A stretch of DNA of 64,000 nucleotides, taken from the NCBI RefSeq assembly GCF_000717055.1, contig NZ_JNXI01000020.1:1-64000 (forward strand), given 5' to 3'. The notes under the pieces are model-generated. The model was not told the origin of the DNA. It worked only from the letters and a program-made list of their open reading frames with translations, and did no database searches. This document shows, one piece after another, positions 1-8,156 of this stretch. Each line of letters starts with the position of its first letter. Position 1 is the first letter of the stretch. Position numbers and translations under genes: made by a program. The stretch comes from Streptomyces iakyrus (lineage in GTDB: Bacteria; Actinomycetota; Actinomycetes; Streptomycetales; Streptomycetaceae).

Positions 1-270
1 CTGATCTCCGGCATGCCCACCGCCCGGCTGCGGGCCCGGCTTGTGTCGATGGCGGCCGAACTCGGCATCACCATCGTCGCCGTCGACCCCGCCTACACCA
101 GCCGCTGGGGTGCCCAGCACTGGCAGAAACCCCTCAGCACCAAGAATCGCAAAACCACCCGCCACGACGCGGCCGCCGTGGCGATCGGCAGGCGCGCCCT
201 TGGGCACCCGATCCGGCGACGGACGGCACCGCCCCCTGCTCACCGGAGTGAGTTCGGGATGTCCGGCTGA
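1..270 (+). pseudogene. C-terminal part of a TnpB/IS1341-like protein, truncated by the window start
   Basis: The reading frame is open from base 1 and its start lies outside the window. The 89 visible residues include VDPAYTSRWG and RHDAAAVAIGRRALG, which match the end of IS200/IS605-type OrfB (TnpB) proteins. The Asp in RHDAAA (codon 166-168) fits the third RuvC catalytic acidic residue. No CxxC zinc-finger cysteines are visible in this part. TnpB proteins are RNA-guided nucleases linked to transposons. No tnpA transposase is visible here, so this may be a solitary or decayed element. Whether the full gene is intact cannot be judged from this window. Confidence 0.7.
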
Positions 271-517
271 GCATGAGCCCTGGCACCAGGACTCACTCCC
301 GCTCAGTCTCTAGGAACGGTCGAGCCTCGACCCAGTGGATCGTGGACACGGCAGACTCCTCGGAAGATCGAACGTGAGCGGACGCGCGACGTCACGACGA
401 TCACGTCACCGAGGACCATGCCGAGTGTCATCAACTCACCTTTGAAGGCGGTGCGGTGGCCGCATTCAGAATAGGCCGACCGGGCGGAGCGCCACGTCGG
501 ACCAGAGAGGCAGAGCC
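271..517. other. Non-coding interval after the TnpB-like gene
   Basis: This 247-base stretch separates the TnpB-like frame from the next gene. The first 60 bases (to about 330) probably hold the right end of the element. In this class the guide RNA (omega RNA) overlaps the 3' end of tnpB and runs to the element end, so such an RNA could lie at about 180-330, but no defined hairpin was confirmed. The distal part carries the ribosome-binding site of the next gene, GAGAGG at 505-510. No other gene is seen. Confidence 0.4.
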
Positions 518-985
518 GTGAACACCGAGGACAGCCCGCAGGAACCCGCCGAGCACGCCCGCTTCGCCGCGTATCTGGTCGAGCTGGAACAGGTCGCCGA
601 AGCGGACGAGATGGCGCTGGTCGGCAGGGTCCTCGGCGACCCGGACCGGGTGATGGCCGAGGCTGCGGTGGTGCGGCACCTCGACCGCCGGGCCGCACAA
701 CTGTGGCCGGAACCCGCCTGGGAGGAGTGGGCAGCGGCCGTGGGCCGGGTGGTGACCCGGCGGCCTTTCCTGGTCCGGCGCCTGAAGGAGTGGTCCCTGT
801 TCCGAGCCGTTTCCCTTCAACTGCCGTGGAGCTCAGAGGATTTGCTGGCGTCCTCGGACTGGCTCCAGCTCAAGGCGGCGGCCGGAGCGGGCCCCGATGC
901 CCTCGACATCCTCGCCGAGGGCGGCCGGACGAAGAGGATCCGCAATGCCGCCCGGGCGGGCCGCGCGCGCCGGACCGAGGGCTGA
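518..985 (+). CDS. Hypothetical protein, 155 aa
   Basis: GTG start at 518, with GAGAGG seven bases upstream. The protein is soluble, with no signal peptide or membrane segment. It is rich in Ala, Glu and Arg and looks all-helical. An acidic N-terminal third is followed by a Trp-rich middle (PEPAWEEWAAAV, LKEWSLF) and a basic tail. I do not recognise the family. A HEAT-like or regulatory helical fold is possible but unsupported. Coding bias is typical of the genome, and the competing antisense frames have unnatural Arg/Pro-rich composition. It is convergent with the MFS gene 20 bases downstream. Confidence 0.65.
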   Translation: MNTEDSPQEPAEHARFAAYLVELEQVAEADEMALVGRVLGDPDRVMAEAAVVRHLDRRAAQLWPEPAWEEWAAAVGRVVTRRPFLVRRLKEWSLFRAVSLQLPWSSEDLLASSDWLQLKAAAGAGPDALDILAEGGRTKRIRNAARAGRARRTEG

Positions 986-1005
986 AGACCGGACGTCCGG
1001 CCGCT

Positions 1006-2307
1006 TCAGGCCGCGGCCGGCTCGCCGCCCGCCCGGCGCCGGATCACCAGCGCCATCAGCGCCGCCGCCGCGCACAGCGCCCCCGACGCGTACCAGACCA
1101 CGTCGTACGACCCGAAGGCGTCCCGCGCGACGCCGCCCAGGAAGGCGACGACGGCCGCCCCGACCTGGTGGGAGGCGAGGACCCAGCCGAAGACGATCGC
1201 GCTGTCCTCGCCGTAGTGCTCGCGGCACAGGGCGAGGGTGGGCGGGACGGTGGCGACCCAGTCGAGGCCGTAGAAGACGATGAAGAAGATCATCGGCGGG
1301 TGGACCGCGGGGCCCAGCAGCAGCGGGAGGAACATCAGCGACACGCCCCGCAGCGCGTAGTACACCGCCAGCAGGCGGCGCGACTCGAAGCGGTCCGTGA
1401 ACCAGCCGGAGGCGATCGTGCCGACGACGTCGAAGACGCCGATGACCGCGAGCAGGGACGCGGCGGCCTGGACGGGCATGTGCTCGTCGTGGGCCGCGGG
1501 GATGAAGTGGGTCTGGATCAGGCCGTTGGTGGAGGCGCCGCAGATCGCGAAGGTGCCGGCGAGCAGCCAGAACGGGCCGGTGCGTACGGCGGAGAGCAGG
1601 ACGGTCACGGCCCGGCGGGCGGCGCCGGGGACGGGCGGCGGCTTCGGCACGAACTCGGTGGCGCCGTACGGCTTCTGGCCCACGTCCGCGGGGTGGTCGT
1701 GCAGCAGGAGCCAGACGAACGGGACGACCGCGAGCGCGGCGAGCGCGACCGTCACGGCGGCCGGGCGCCAGTCGTACCGGTCGATGATCCAGGACAGCAG
1801 GGGCAGGAAGATCAGCTGGCCGGAGGCCGAGGCGGCGGTGAGGATGCCGCTGACCAGGCCGCGCCGTTCGGTGAACCAGCGGTTGGTGACGGTCGCCGCG
1901 AAGGCCAGTGCCATGGAGCCGGAGCCGAGACCCACCAGCAGGCCCCAGCACAGCATCAGCTGCCAGGCCGCGGTCATCCACACGGTGAGCCAGGAGCCGG
2001 CCGCGATCACGGTGAGCGCCACCGCCACGACCCGGCGGATGCCGAAGCGGTCCATCAGGGCCGCCGCGAACGGGGCCGTCAGACCGTACAGCGCGAGATT
2101 CACCGAGACAGCGGCGCCGATGGTGCCCCGCGACCAGTCGAACTCGTCGTGCAGCGGGTCGATGAGCAGGCCCGGCACGGAACGGAAGGCGGCGGCTCCG
2201 ATGATCGTCACGAAGGTGACGGCGGCGACGAACCAGGCACGGTGCACCCGGCCACGGGTCGGCTTCGGCGGCTGCCGCACAGCCGCTGCTTCGGTTGTCT
2301 GGGTCAC
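1006..2307 (-). CDS. MFS transporter, oxalate/formate-antiporter-like
   Basis: This is a 433-aa membrane protein of the major facilitator superfamily with about twelve hydrophobic segments. The motif-A region after TM2 reads AALMDRFGIRRV. The central loop (about residues 185-225) carries the charged stretch typical between the two six-helix halves. The GTG at 2307 (VTQTTE) is preferred. An upstream ATG at 2340 would add a spurious-looking extension and leave only 38 bases before the divergent regulator. The substrate is unknown; relatives move organic acids or drugs. The divergent GlxA-type regulator next door is the obvious candidate controller. Confidence 0.85.
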   Translation of the reverse strand: MTQTTEAAAVRQPPKPTRGRVHRAWFVAAVTFVTIIGAAAFRSVPGLLIDPLHDEFDWSRGTIGAAVSVNLALYGLTAPFAAALMDRFGIRRVVAVALTVIAAGSWLTVWMTAAWQLMLCWGLLVGLGSGSMALAFAATVTNRWFTERRGLVSGILTAASASGQLIFLPLLSWIIDRYDWRPAAVTVALAALAVVPFVWLLLHDHPADVGQKPYGATEFVPKPPPVPGAARRAVTVLLSAVRTGPFWLLAGTFAICGASTNGLIQTHFIPAAHDEHMPVQAAASLLAVIGVFDVVGTIASGWFTDRFESRRLLAVYYALRGVSLMFLPLLLGPAVHPPMIFFIVFYGLDWVATVPPTLALCREHYGEDSAIVFGWVLASHQVGAAVVAFLGGVARDAFGSYDVVWYASGALCAAAALMALVIRRRAGGEPAAA

Positions 2308-2378
2308 GACATAGAGCTTCCGACCTGCGGCGCGCTCCATCGAGTGGCCCGAAGGCCAGCATTCGTTAGGATCGGGCC

Positions 2379-3428
2379 ATGAGTCGTGAGCCGGAGTTCC
2401 GCCCGCACCGGGTCGTCGTCCTCGCCCTCGACGGGCTGCTTCCCTTCGAGCTGGGCATCCCGCACCGCATCTTCGGCCGCCCCAGGGACGCCCGGGGGCG
2501 CCTGCTGTACGACGTCGTCACCTGCTCGGTCCGCCCGCCGGGCCCGGTGCGTACCGACGCCGACTTCGCCGTCCAGGTCGAGCACGGCCCCGAGATCCTG
2601 GCCACCGCCGACACCGTGATCGTTCCGGCGTCGTACGAACTCGGCCCGGTCTTCGAGCAGGGCGTGCTCACCGGCGAACTGGCCGCCGCCCTGGCTCACA
2701 TCCGCCCGGGCACCCGGCTCGCCTCGATCTGCACCGGCGTCTACGTCCTCGCCGCCGCCGGTCTCCTCGACGGCCGCCCCGGCACCACGCACTGGGCCGA
2801 CGCCGACCGCTTCCAGCGGCTCTTCCCGCACATCCGGGTCGACCCCGACGTCCTGTTCATCGACGACGGCGACGTCCTGACCTCCGCCGGCGTCGCGGCC
2901 GGCATCGACCTGTGCCTGCACATGGTGCGCCGCGACCACGGCACGGCCGTCGCCAACGAGGTGGCACGCCGCACGGTCGTACCGCCGCACCGCGACGGCG
3001 GTCAGGCGCAGTACATCCACCGGCCCGTGCCCGACCCGCAGCAGGCGACCACGACCTCGGCCCGCGCCTGGGCCCTGGGCCGTCTCCACGAGCCGATCCA
3101 GCTGCGTGACATGGCGGCGCAGGAGTCCATGTCGGTGCGCACCTTCACCCGCCGCTTCCGTGAGGAGACCGGCGTCAGCCCCGGCCAGTGGCTCACCCAG
3201 CAGCGCGTGGAGCGGGCCCGGCAGCTCCTGGAGTCCACCGACCGCTCCGTCGACCAGGTGGCGCGGGAGGCGGGCTTCGGCACGGCCCAGTCGATGCGCC
3301 AGCACCTCCAGGCGGCCCTCGGTGTCACGCCCACCGCCTACCGGCGCACCTTCCGTGCGGAGAAGGAAACCGCCGCCTCAGAAGGTGAGGACCGCCCTCA
3401 AATGGTGACCACCGCCCTCAGAAGGTGA
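2379..3428 (+). CDS. GlxA-family transcriptional regulator (DJ-1/PfpI + AraC HTH)
   Basis: 349 aa. The N-terminal DJ-1/PfpI-like domain (about residues 10-190) has the nucleophile-elbow cysteine, Cys118 in SICTG. The C-terminal AraC/XylS double HTH spans about residues 230-330 (RTFTRRFREETG and REAGFGTAQSMRQHLQ). Proteins of this family sense a small ligand through the amidase-like domain and regulate neighbouring genes, here plausibly the divergent MFS transporter. ATG start at 2379, with AGGA about 10 bases upstream. The last 17 or so residues are encoded by a 20-bp repeat array that also contains the end of the convergent dehydrogenase gene, so the two genes overlap tail to tail by 11 bases. 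Confidence 0.88.
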   Translation: MSREPEFRPHRVVVLALDGLLPFELGIPHRIFGRPRDARGRLLYDVVTCSVRPPGPVRTDADFAVQVEHGPEILATADTVIVPASYELGPVFEQGVLTGELAAALAHIRPGTRLASICTGVYVLAAAGLLDGRPGTTHWADADRFQRLFPHIRVDPDVLFIDDGDVLTSAGVAAGIDLCLHMVRRDHGTAVANEVARRTVVPPHRDGGQAQYIHRPVPDPQQATTTSARAWALGRLHEPIQLRDMAAQESMSVRTFTRRFREETGVSPGQWLTQQRVERARQLLESTDRSVDQVAREAGFGTAQSMRQHLQAALGVTPTAYRRTFRAEKETAASEGEDRPQMVTTALRR

Positions 3429-3436
3429 GCACCGCC
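3377..3436. repeat. Three tandem 20-bp copies of a gene 3' end
   Basis: Units lie at 3377-3396, 3397-3416 and 3417-3436. Each starts CTCA and continues (G/A)A(A/T)GGTGA with a terminal CCGCC, and they differ at only a few positions. On the minus strand, the unit at 3417-3436 encodes the dehydrogenase C-terminus (RAVLTF and stop). The other two copies repeat that end, including a stop, after the real stop. On the plus strand the array forms the C-terminal tail of the GlxA-type regulator. Confidence 0.85.
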
Positions 3437-4467
3437 CGCGCCACCCGCCCCGCCTCAGCGTCCGCCGCCGCCTTCTCGAAGTCCTCGACCGGGTAGGTCC
3501 GGGTGACCAGTTCGTCGAGCAGGAGGCGCCCCCGGCGGTACAGCCCCGCGTACAGGGCGATGTCCCGCTGGGGCCGGGAGGAGCCGTAGCGGCAGCCCAG
3601 GATGGACTTGTCGAGGTACATCGAGGAGACGCGGAAGGACGCCTCGGCCGTGGCGGGCGGGACACCGAGGAGGATCGCCTGGCCGTGCCGGTCCAGGGAG
3701 TCGATGGCCTGCCGGATCAGCTCGACGCGGCCGACGCACTCGAAGGCGTGGTCCACGCCCGTGGGCAGCAGCTCGCGCACGCCCTCGGCGGACGTCAGGA
3801 AGTCGGTCGCGCCGAACCGGCGTGCCGCCTCCTCCTTCGCCGGGTTGGCGTCGACGGCCACGATCCGCCCGGCACCCGCGAGCCGGGCCCCCTGAAGCAC
3901 GTTCAGGCCGATGCCGCCGGTCCCGATGACCAGGACGCTGTCGCCGCGGTCCACCCGCGCCCGGTTCAGCACGGCGCCCACCCCGGTGAGCACCCCGCAT
4001 CCGATGAGCGCCGCCGAGGCCGGCGGGATGTCGTCGGGGATCCGGACCGCCTGGACGGCCTTGACGACCGTGCGCTCGGCGAACGCAGAGTTGGACGCGA
4101 ACTGGTGGACCGGCGAGCCGTCGTGGCGGAACGGCCGGCCCGGGCGTCCGATGGCCTGCCGGCACATGGTCGGCCGGCCCCGGTCGCACTCGGCGCACGT
4201 ACCGCAGTTCGCCAGGGTGGACAGTGCCACATGGTCACCGGGCGCGACATGGGTGACGCCCCCACCCACCGCCTCCACGACCCCGGCCCCCTCATGGCCC
4301 AGCACCACAGGCACGGGGAAGGGTATGGTCCCGTCCACCACCGACAGATCGCTGTGGCACAGCCCTGCCGCCGAGATCGCGACCCGCACCTCGCCCGGCC
4401 CCGGCTCGCGCACCTCCAGGTCCGTCACGACCCGGACCTGCTTCCCGTCGAAGATCACGCCTCGCAT
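3418..4467 (-). CDS. Zn-dependent alcohol dehydrogenase (MDR family)
   Basis: 349 aa, medium-chain dehydrogenase/reductase. The GroES-like N-terminus has catalytic-zinc ligands in GLCHSD and GHEGAG. The structural-zinc cysteine loop reads CGTCAECDRG followed by PTMC. The Rossmann motif is GTGGIG. It probably oxidises an alcohol or hydroxyacyl intermediate with NAD(P). The start ATG (4467) overlaps the stop of the upstream acyl-CoA dehydrogenase as TGATG, so the two are translationally coupled. The longer frame upstream is a shadow of that dehydrogenase. It is the last gene of the minus-strand SDR - ACAD - ADH operon. Confidence 0.88.
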   Translation of the reverse strand: MRGVIFDGKQVRVVTDLEVREPGPGEVRVAISAAGLCHSDLSVVDGTIPFPVPVVLGHEGAGVVEAVGGGVTHVAPGDHVALSTLANCGTCAECDRGRPTMCRQAIGRPGRPFRHDGSPVHQFASNSAFAERTVVKAVQAVRIPDDIPPASAALIGCGVLTGVGAVLNRARVDRGDSVLVIGTGGIGLNVLQGARLAGAGRIVAVDANPAKEEAARRFGATDFLTSAEGVRELLPTGVDHAFECVGRVELIRQAIDSLDRHGQAILLGVPPATAEASFRVSSMYLDKSILGCRYGSSRPQRDIALYAGLYRRGRLLLDELVTRTYPVEDFEKAAADAEAGRVARAVLTF

Positions 4468-5615
4468 CACACGGCCCCCTTGGGCTCCCTGGGCAGGCCG
4501 AGCACCCGCTCGGCGATGATCGTGCGCTGGATCTGGTCCGAGCCGCCGTAGATCGTGTCGGCCCGGGAGAAGAGGAACAGGTGCTGGGAGGCGTCCAGTT
4601 CGTACGGCTCGGAGGCAGACCAGTCGGCGGGGCCCACGGCCGCCCCCGCGCCCCGCACCAGCACCGCCAGCTCCCCGAGCCGCTGGTGCCAGCCGGCCCA
4701 CAGCAGCTTGGCCACGCTCGGGGCACCCGCGTCACCGGAACCCCCCAGCGTGCGCAGGGCGTTCCAGCGCATCGTCCGCAGCTCGGCCCACTGCCGCACG
4801 AGCCGTTCCCGTACGACGGGATCCCGCACGGCGCCCGACGCGACGGCGGCGCGCACCACGCCCGCCAGTTCCTCGGCGAACCCGATCTGCTGGGCCAGCG
4901 TGGACACACCCCGTTCGAAGCCGAGCAGGCTCATGGCGACGCGCCAGCCGTTTCCCTCGCCGCCCACGACGTGCTCGGCGTGCGCGCCGTCGAAGAAGAC
5001 CTCGTTGAAGTCGCTGGTGCCCGTCATCTGGCGGATGGGGCGGACCTCGATCCGGCCGGGCTGGTCCATGGGGACGAGGAGGAAGGTCAGCCCGTGGTGC
5101 CGTACCGATCCGGGTCCGGTCCTGGCCAGCACGAAACACCAGTCCGCCTCGTGCGCGAGCGACGTCCAGATCTTCTGCCCGGTGACGCGGTACGTACGGC
5201 CGTCCGGCTCGCGCACGGCCGCGGTACGGATCCCGGCCAGGTCCGATCCGGCGCCGGGTTCGCTGTAACCCTGGCACCAGAGTTCCTCGCCGGCGGCGAT
5301 CGGCGGCAGGAACCGCGACTTCTGCTCGTCGGTGCCGTGGGCGAGGAGCGTGGGCGCGAGCAGGTTCTCCCCGATGTGCCCGGAGCGCGGGGGCGCCGCA
5401 GACCGCGCGTACTCCTCGGCCCAGACGACCTGCTGGGTGAGGGTGGCCCGGCGATTGCCGTACCCGTCCCCGTCCCACCCGATCCCGATCCACCCGGCCG
5501 CACCGAGAGTCCGTTCCCAAGTGCGGCGGTCGGTCTCGCCCTTGACGTGCGTGGCCAGCCAGTCACGAGCTTCGCTGCGAAACGCGTCGCCCTCCGGCCC
5601 GAAGTCGAAGTCCAT
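4467..5615 (-). CDS. Acyl-CoA dehydrogenase
   Basis: 382 aa, a flavin-dependent dehydrogenase forming an enoyl-CoA from an acyl-CoA. The N-terminal helical domain starts MDFDFGPEGDAF. The middle domain has the FAD/substrate signatures WCQGYSEPGAGSDLA and KIWTS. The C-terminal helical domain ends IYGGSDQIQRTIIAERVLGL. The ATG at 5615 has a good ribosome-binding site (GAGAGGAGC). The 94 codons upstream in the same frame are Gly/Arg-rich shadow. It sits between the SDR (upstream) and the alcohol dehydrogenase (coupled downstream). It resembles the ACADs of steroid and alicyclic-acid pathways more than straight-chain ones, but the substrate is not deducible. Confidence 0.9.
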   Translation of the reverse strand: MDFDFGPEGDAFRSEARDWLATHVKGETDRRTWERTLGAAGWIGIGWDGDGYGNRRATLTQQVVWAEEYARSAAPPRSGHIGENLLAPTLLAHGTDEQKSRFLPPIAAGEELWCQGYSEPGAGSDLAGIRTAAVREPDGRTYRVTGQKIWTSLAHEADWCFVLARTGPGSVRHHGLTFLLVPMDQPGRIEVRPIRQMTGTSDFNEVFFDGAHAEHVVGGEGNGWRVAMSLLGFERGVSTLAQQIGFAEELAGVVRAAVASGAVRDPVVRERLVRQWAELRTMRWNALRTLGGSGDAGAPSVAKLLWAGWHQRLGELAVLVRGAGAAVGPADWSASEPYELDASQHLFLFSRADTIYGGSDQIQRTIIAERVLGLPREPKGAV

Positions 5616-5658
5616 CAGGGTGCTCCTCTCACCGGCGCCGCAGGGGCGAATCCCCCAA

Positions 5659-5690
5659 GGGGCGCGGGGAACTGCGCGAACGGCCACACT
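5659..5690 (+). repeat. Dispersed intergenic repeat, copy 1
   Basis: Contains GGGGCGCGGGGAACTGCGCGA followed by a CCAC-type tail. The same core recurs near 14130, 25135 and 40750, and in altered form near 17530. It lies in the gap between the SDR stop and the ACAD start. Confidence 0.75.
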
Positions 5691-5725
5691 CCACCCGCAC
5701 CCGCCCATCCACCCCACTCCCCGAA

Positions 5726-6640
5726 CTACTGGGCGTTCGGCCGCTCCCCCCGCCCCGCCGCCCTCTCCATCTCCCGCACCCGCTCCAGCAAGGGCATCGG
5801 ATCCACCCCCACCGACCCGGGCAGAAACTCCGCGATCCGCTCCACCGTCCACCCGCCGGAGGCATACGCCGCCCGCAGCTCCCGCGGCTGCGCCCACACC
5901 GCGATCTTCGCCCCGGCCACCGTGTACACCTGTCCGGTGATCCCCTCCCGGGAGGCGGCGTCAGACAGCAGGTACACCACCAGCGCGGCGACGTCCTCCG
6001 GCTCCCCGATCTCGGCCAGCTCCATCGGCACCCCGGCCGACATCCGGGTCCGCGCGACCGGCGCCACCGCGTTCGCGGTCACCCCGTACTTGTGCAGCCC
6101 GAGCGCGGCGCTGCGCACCAGCGAGATGATCCCGCCCTTGGCGGCGCTGTAGTTGGCCTGGGAGACGGACCCCTGGTGGTTGCCGCTGGTGAAGCCGATC
6201 AGCGTCCCGGCCCGCTGCTTGCGCATCACCGCGGAGGCCGCCCGGAACACCGTGAACGTGCCCTTCAGATGGGTGGCGACGACCGGGTCCCACTCCTCCT
6301 CGGTCATGTTGAACAGCATCCGCTCGCGCAGGATCCCGGCCACGCAGACCACACCGTCCAGCCGCCCGTACGACGCCAGCGCCACCTCGACGACCCGCTG
6401 CCCGCCGGCCATCGTGGAGATGTCGTCGGCGACGGCCACCGCCTCCCCGCCCGCGGCCTCGATCTCCTTGACCACGGCCTGGGCGACCTCACTCGTCGGC
6501 GAACCCCCGTCGACCGCGACGCCGTAGTCGTTGACCACGACTTTCGCCCCCTCGTCCGCCGCCGCGAGCGCCACCGCGCGGCCGATGCCCCGCCCGGCAC
6601 CCGTGACGGCGACGACCTTGCCTGCCAAGAAGTTCCCCAC
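5726..6640 (-). CDS. Short-chain dehydrogenase/reductase (SDR)
   Basis: 304 aa. The classical SDR cofactor motif TGAGRGIG lies near residue 12. The catalytic Tyr-Lys pair is in YSAAKGG, with the Ser region upstream (GFTSGNHQGS). The protein is longer than a minimal 250-aa SDR because of an extra C-terminal 50-residue tail after GQVYTV, as in SDRs acting on hydroxyacyl-CoA in steroid-type beta-oxidation. GTG start at 6640 (VGNFLAG), with AAGGGG about eight bases upstream. The first gene of a minus-strand operon, divergent from the cyclase gene. Its promoter region holds the shared palindromes. Confidence 0.88.
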   Translation of the reverse strand: MGNFLAGKVVAVTGAGRGIGRAVALAAADEGAKVVVNDYGVAVDGGSPTSEVAQAVVKEIEAAGGEAVAVADDISTMAGGQRVVEVALASYGRLDGVVCVAGILRERMLFNMTEEEWDPVVATHLKGTFTVFRAASAVMRKQRAGTLIGFTSGNHQGSVSQANYSAAKGGIISLVRSAALGLHKYGVTANAVAPVARTRMSAGVPMELAEIGEPEDVAALVVYLLSDAASREGITGQVYTVAGAKIAVWAQPRELRAAYASGGWTVERIAEFLPGSVGVDPMPLLERVREMERAAGRGERPNAQ

Positions 6641-6666
6641 GCCCGGCCCCTTCCCGCGCCACGGTT

Positions 6667-6716
6667 TCTGACGGACCGTTAGATTTACGATCCCCCGAAT
6701 TCTACGACCCGTCAGA
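6667..6716. promoter_or_regulatory. Two operator-like sites between the SDR and cyclase genes
   Basis: Site 1 at 6668-6682 reads CTGACG-GAC-CGTTAG, a palindrome with one mismatch (17 bp counting flanking T and A). Site 2 at 6702-6715 has the same right half, ACC-CGTCAG, with a degenerate left half. Centres are about 33 bp apart. The same 6-3-6 pattern occurs twice at 12546-12590. A TetR-type repressor is the likely binder, by inference. Confidence 0.65.
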
Positions 6717-6745
6717 TACGGAAAGACAAGCCCCGCGGAGGACTC

Positions 6746-7672
6746 ATGTCGCTGCCGGACGCGTTCCACGACATCGCCAAGCGCGTGAACAACTGGGGCC
6801 GTTGGGGAGCCGACGACGAGATCGGCACCCTGAACCTGATCACCGACGAGGTCGTCAGACAGGCCGCGGCGACCGTCCGCACCGGCCGGCGCGTCCCCCT
6901 CGCACTGCCCCTCCAGCAGGACGGCGTGCAGACCGGCATGATCCCCGGCCGCGTCAACCCCCTGCACGCCATGGTGCAGATCAACCAGGAGATCTTCGGC
7001 CCGGGCACGGTCGCGTGCAGCGACGACGTCGTGACCATGGGCCTCCAGGCGGCCACCCACTGGGACGCCCTGCCCCACGTCTCGCACTCGGGCCGGCTCT
7101 ACAACGGCCGCTCCGCCCACACCGTCACCGCACACGGCGGCGCCGGGTTCAGCGGCATCGGCACGGTCCGGCACGTCGTCTCGCGCGGGGTGCTGCTGGA
7201 CGTCGCCCGGGCCCGCGGCACGGACCGGCTCGACGGCGGGTACGCCGTCACGCCCGAGGACCTGGACGCCGCCGAGGAACTGGCCGGCACGCGGGTGCGG
7301 GCGGGGGACATCGTGCTCGTGCGGACCGGGCAGATCCAGGCGTGCCTGGCCGGGGACCGGCACGGCTACGCGTACCCCTCGCCGGGGCTGTCGATCCGGA
7401 CACCGGAGTGGTTCCACGCGCGCGATGTCGCGGCCGTCGCCAACGACACCCTGACCTTCGAGGTGTTCCCGCCCGAGGTGGAGGATCTCTGGCTGCCGGT
7501 GCACGCCCTCGATCTCGTGGAGATGGGCATGCCACAGGGCCAGAACTGGAATCTCGAAAAGTTGTCCACAGCCTGTGGAGAAGCCGGGCGGTATGCGTTC
7601 CTGCTGACCGCGACCCCGGAGCCGTTCACCGGGGCGACCGGCTCTCCGGTGGCTCCCGTCGCCGTCCTGTAG
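6746..7672 (+). CDS. Cyclase-family metal-dependent hydrolase (PF04199-like)
   Basis: 308 aa. It matches the cyclase/kynurenine-formamidase superfamily: the metal-binding motif appears as ATHWDALPHVSHSG (H-x-D followed by a second His), and NNWGRWGADDEIGTLNLI near the N-terminus is typical of the long actinobacterial branch. Enzymes of this family hydrolyse amide or ring bonds using Mn/Zn. ATG at 6746, with GCGGAGGA just upstream. It is transcribed away from the SDR operon and shares its operator region, so it is probably co-regulated with the acyl-CoA degradation genes. A ring-opening role is plausible but unproven. A strong hairpin follows the stop. Confidence 0.85.
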   Translation: MSLPDAFHDIAKRVNNWGRWGADDEIGTLNLITDEVVRQAAATVRTGRRVPLALPLQQDGVQTGMIPGRVNPLHAMVQINQEIFGPGTVACSDDVVTMGLQAATHWDALPHVSHSGRLYNGRSAHTVTAHGGAGFSGIGTVRHVVSRGVLLDVARARGTDRLDGGYAVTPEDLDAAEELAGTRVRAGDIVLVRTGQIQACLAGDRHGYAYPSPGLSIRTPEWFHARDVAAVANDTLTFEVFPPEVEDLWLPVHALDLVEMGMPQGQNWNLEKLSTACGEAGRYAFLLTATPEPFTGATGSPVAPVAVL

Positions 7673-8156
7673 GCCCCCGGTCCCGCCGCCAGACGCCCGG
7701 CGGACCGGTGCGACCGGGCCGCCACCCGCAGCACCGGCCGGGCCGCCATCCGCTCCAGCTGGATGGCGGCGCCGCGCTGCCCGCCCCGAGCACGGCAGCG
7801 CGCGCCGCCACCCGACTCCGGCGCTCCCGCCCCGGCTCCCCGCCCCTGTAGGGAGCCGACGCCGAATCACGACTCACACTCGCCGAGGGCTGCCGTCCAC
7901 CGAAGCCCTCGTCGTCCCCTCACGGCGAATCGCTGCCCACCAGCGTGAGCAAACGGTCACGACGCGTCAACAGGAGTTCGGAGAAATGTCCCTTAGGCGG
8001 CTTTTGCCGCAGGCGCGCACGGAAGCACGTCCCGGCGCATCGCCGCATGCCTTGCCGAAAGCCGCCGACCCGCCGTGCATCCGTGCCCCGGCCCCGCCGC
8101 ACGAACCCGCGGCATGTGCCGCCGTACACCACGCCCGGCTGCAACGGGCGGTGGCG
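7673..8156. other. Intergenic stretch with no convincing gene
   Basis: This 484-base gap separates the convergent cyclase and ATP-binding genes. After the terminator it has only Arg/Pro-rich frames without ribosome-binding sites. A small GCGGC-TTTT-GCCGC hairpin at 7997-8010 could end transcription of the minus-strand ATP-binding gene. Confidence 0.5.
7677..7708 (+). terminator. Hairpin terminator after the cyclase gene
   Basis: Arms at 7677-7688 and 7698-7708 form an 11-bp GC-rich stem with a one-base bulge and a nine-base loop. It begins four bases after the stop codon. There is no U tract, which is common for Streptomyces terminators. Confidence 0.6.

Noticed and set aside
703-2382. Long plus-strand ORF opposite the MFS transporter
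   Set aside because: Its Arg/Gly/Asp-rich composition is that of a GC-rich shadow frame, while the minus strand encodes clear membrane helices.
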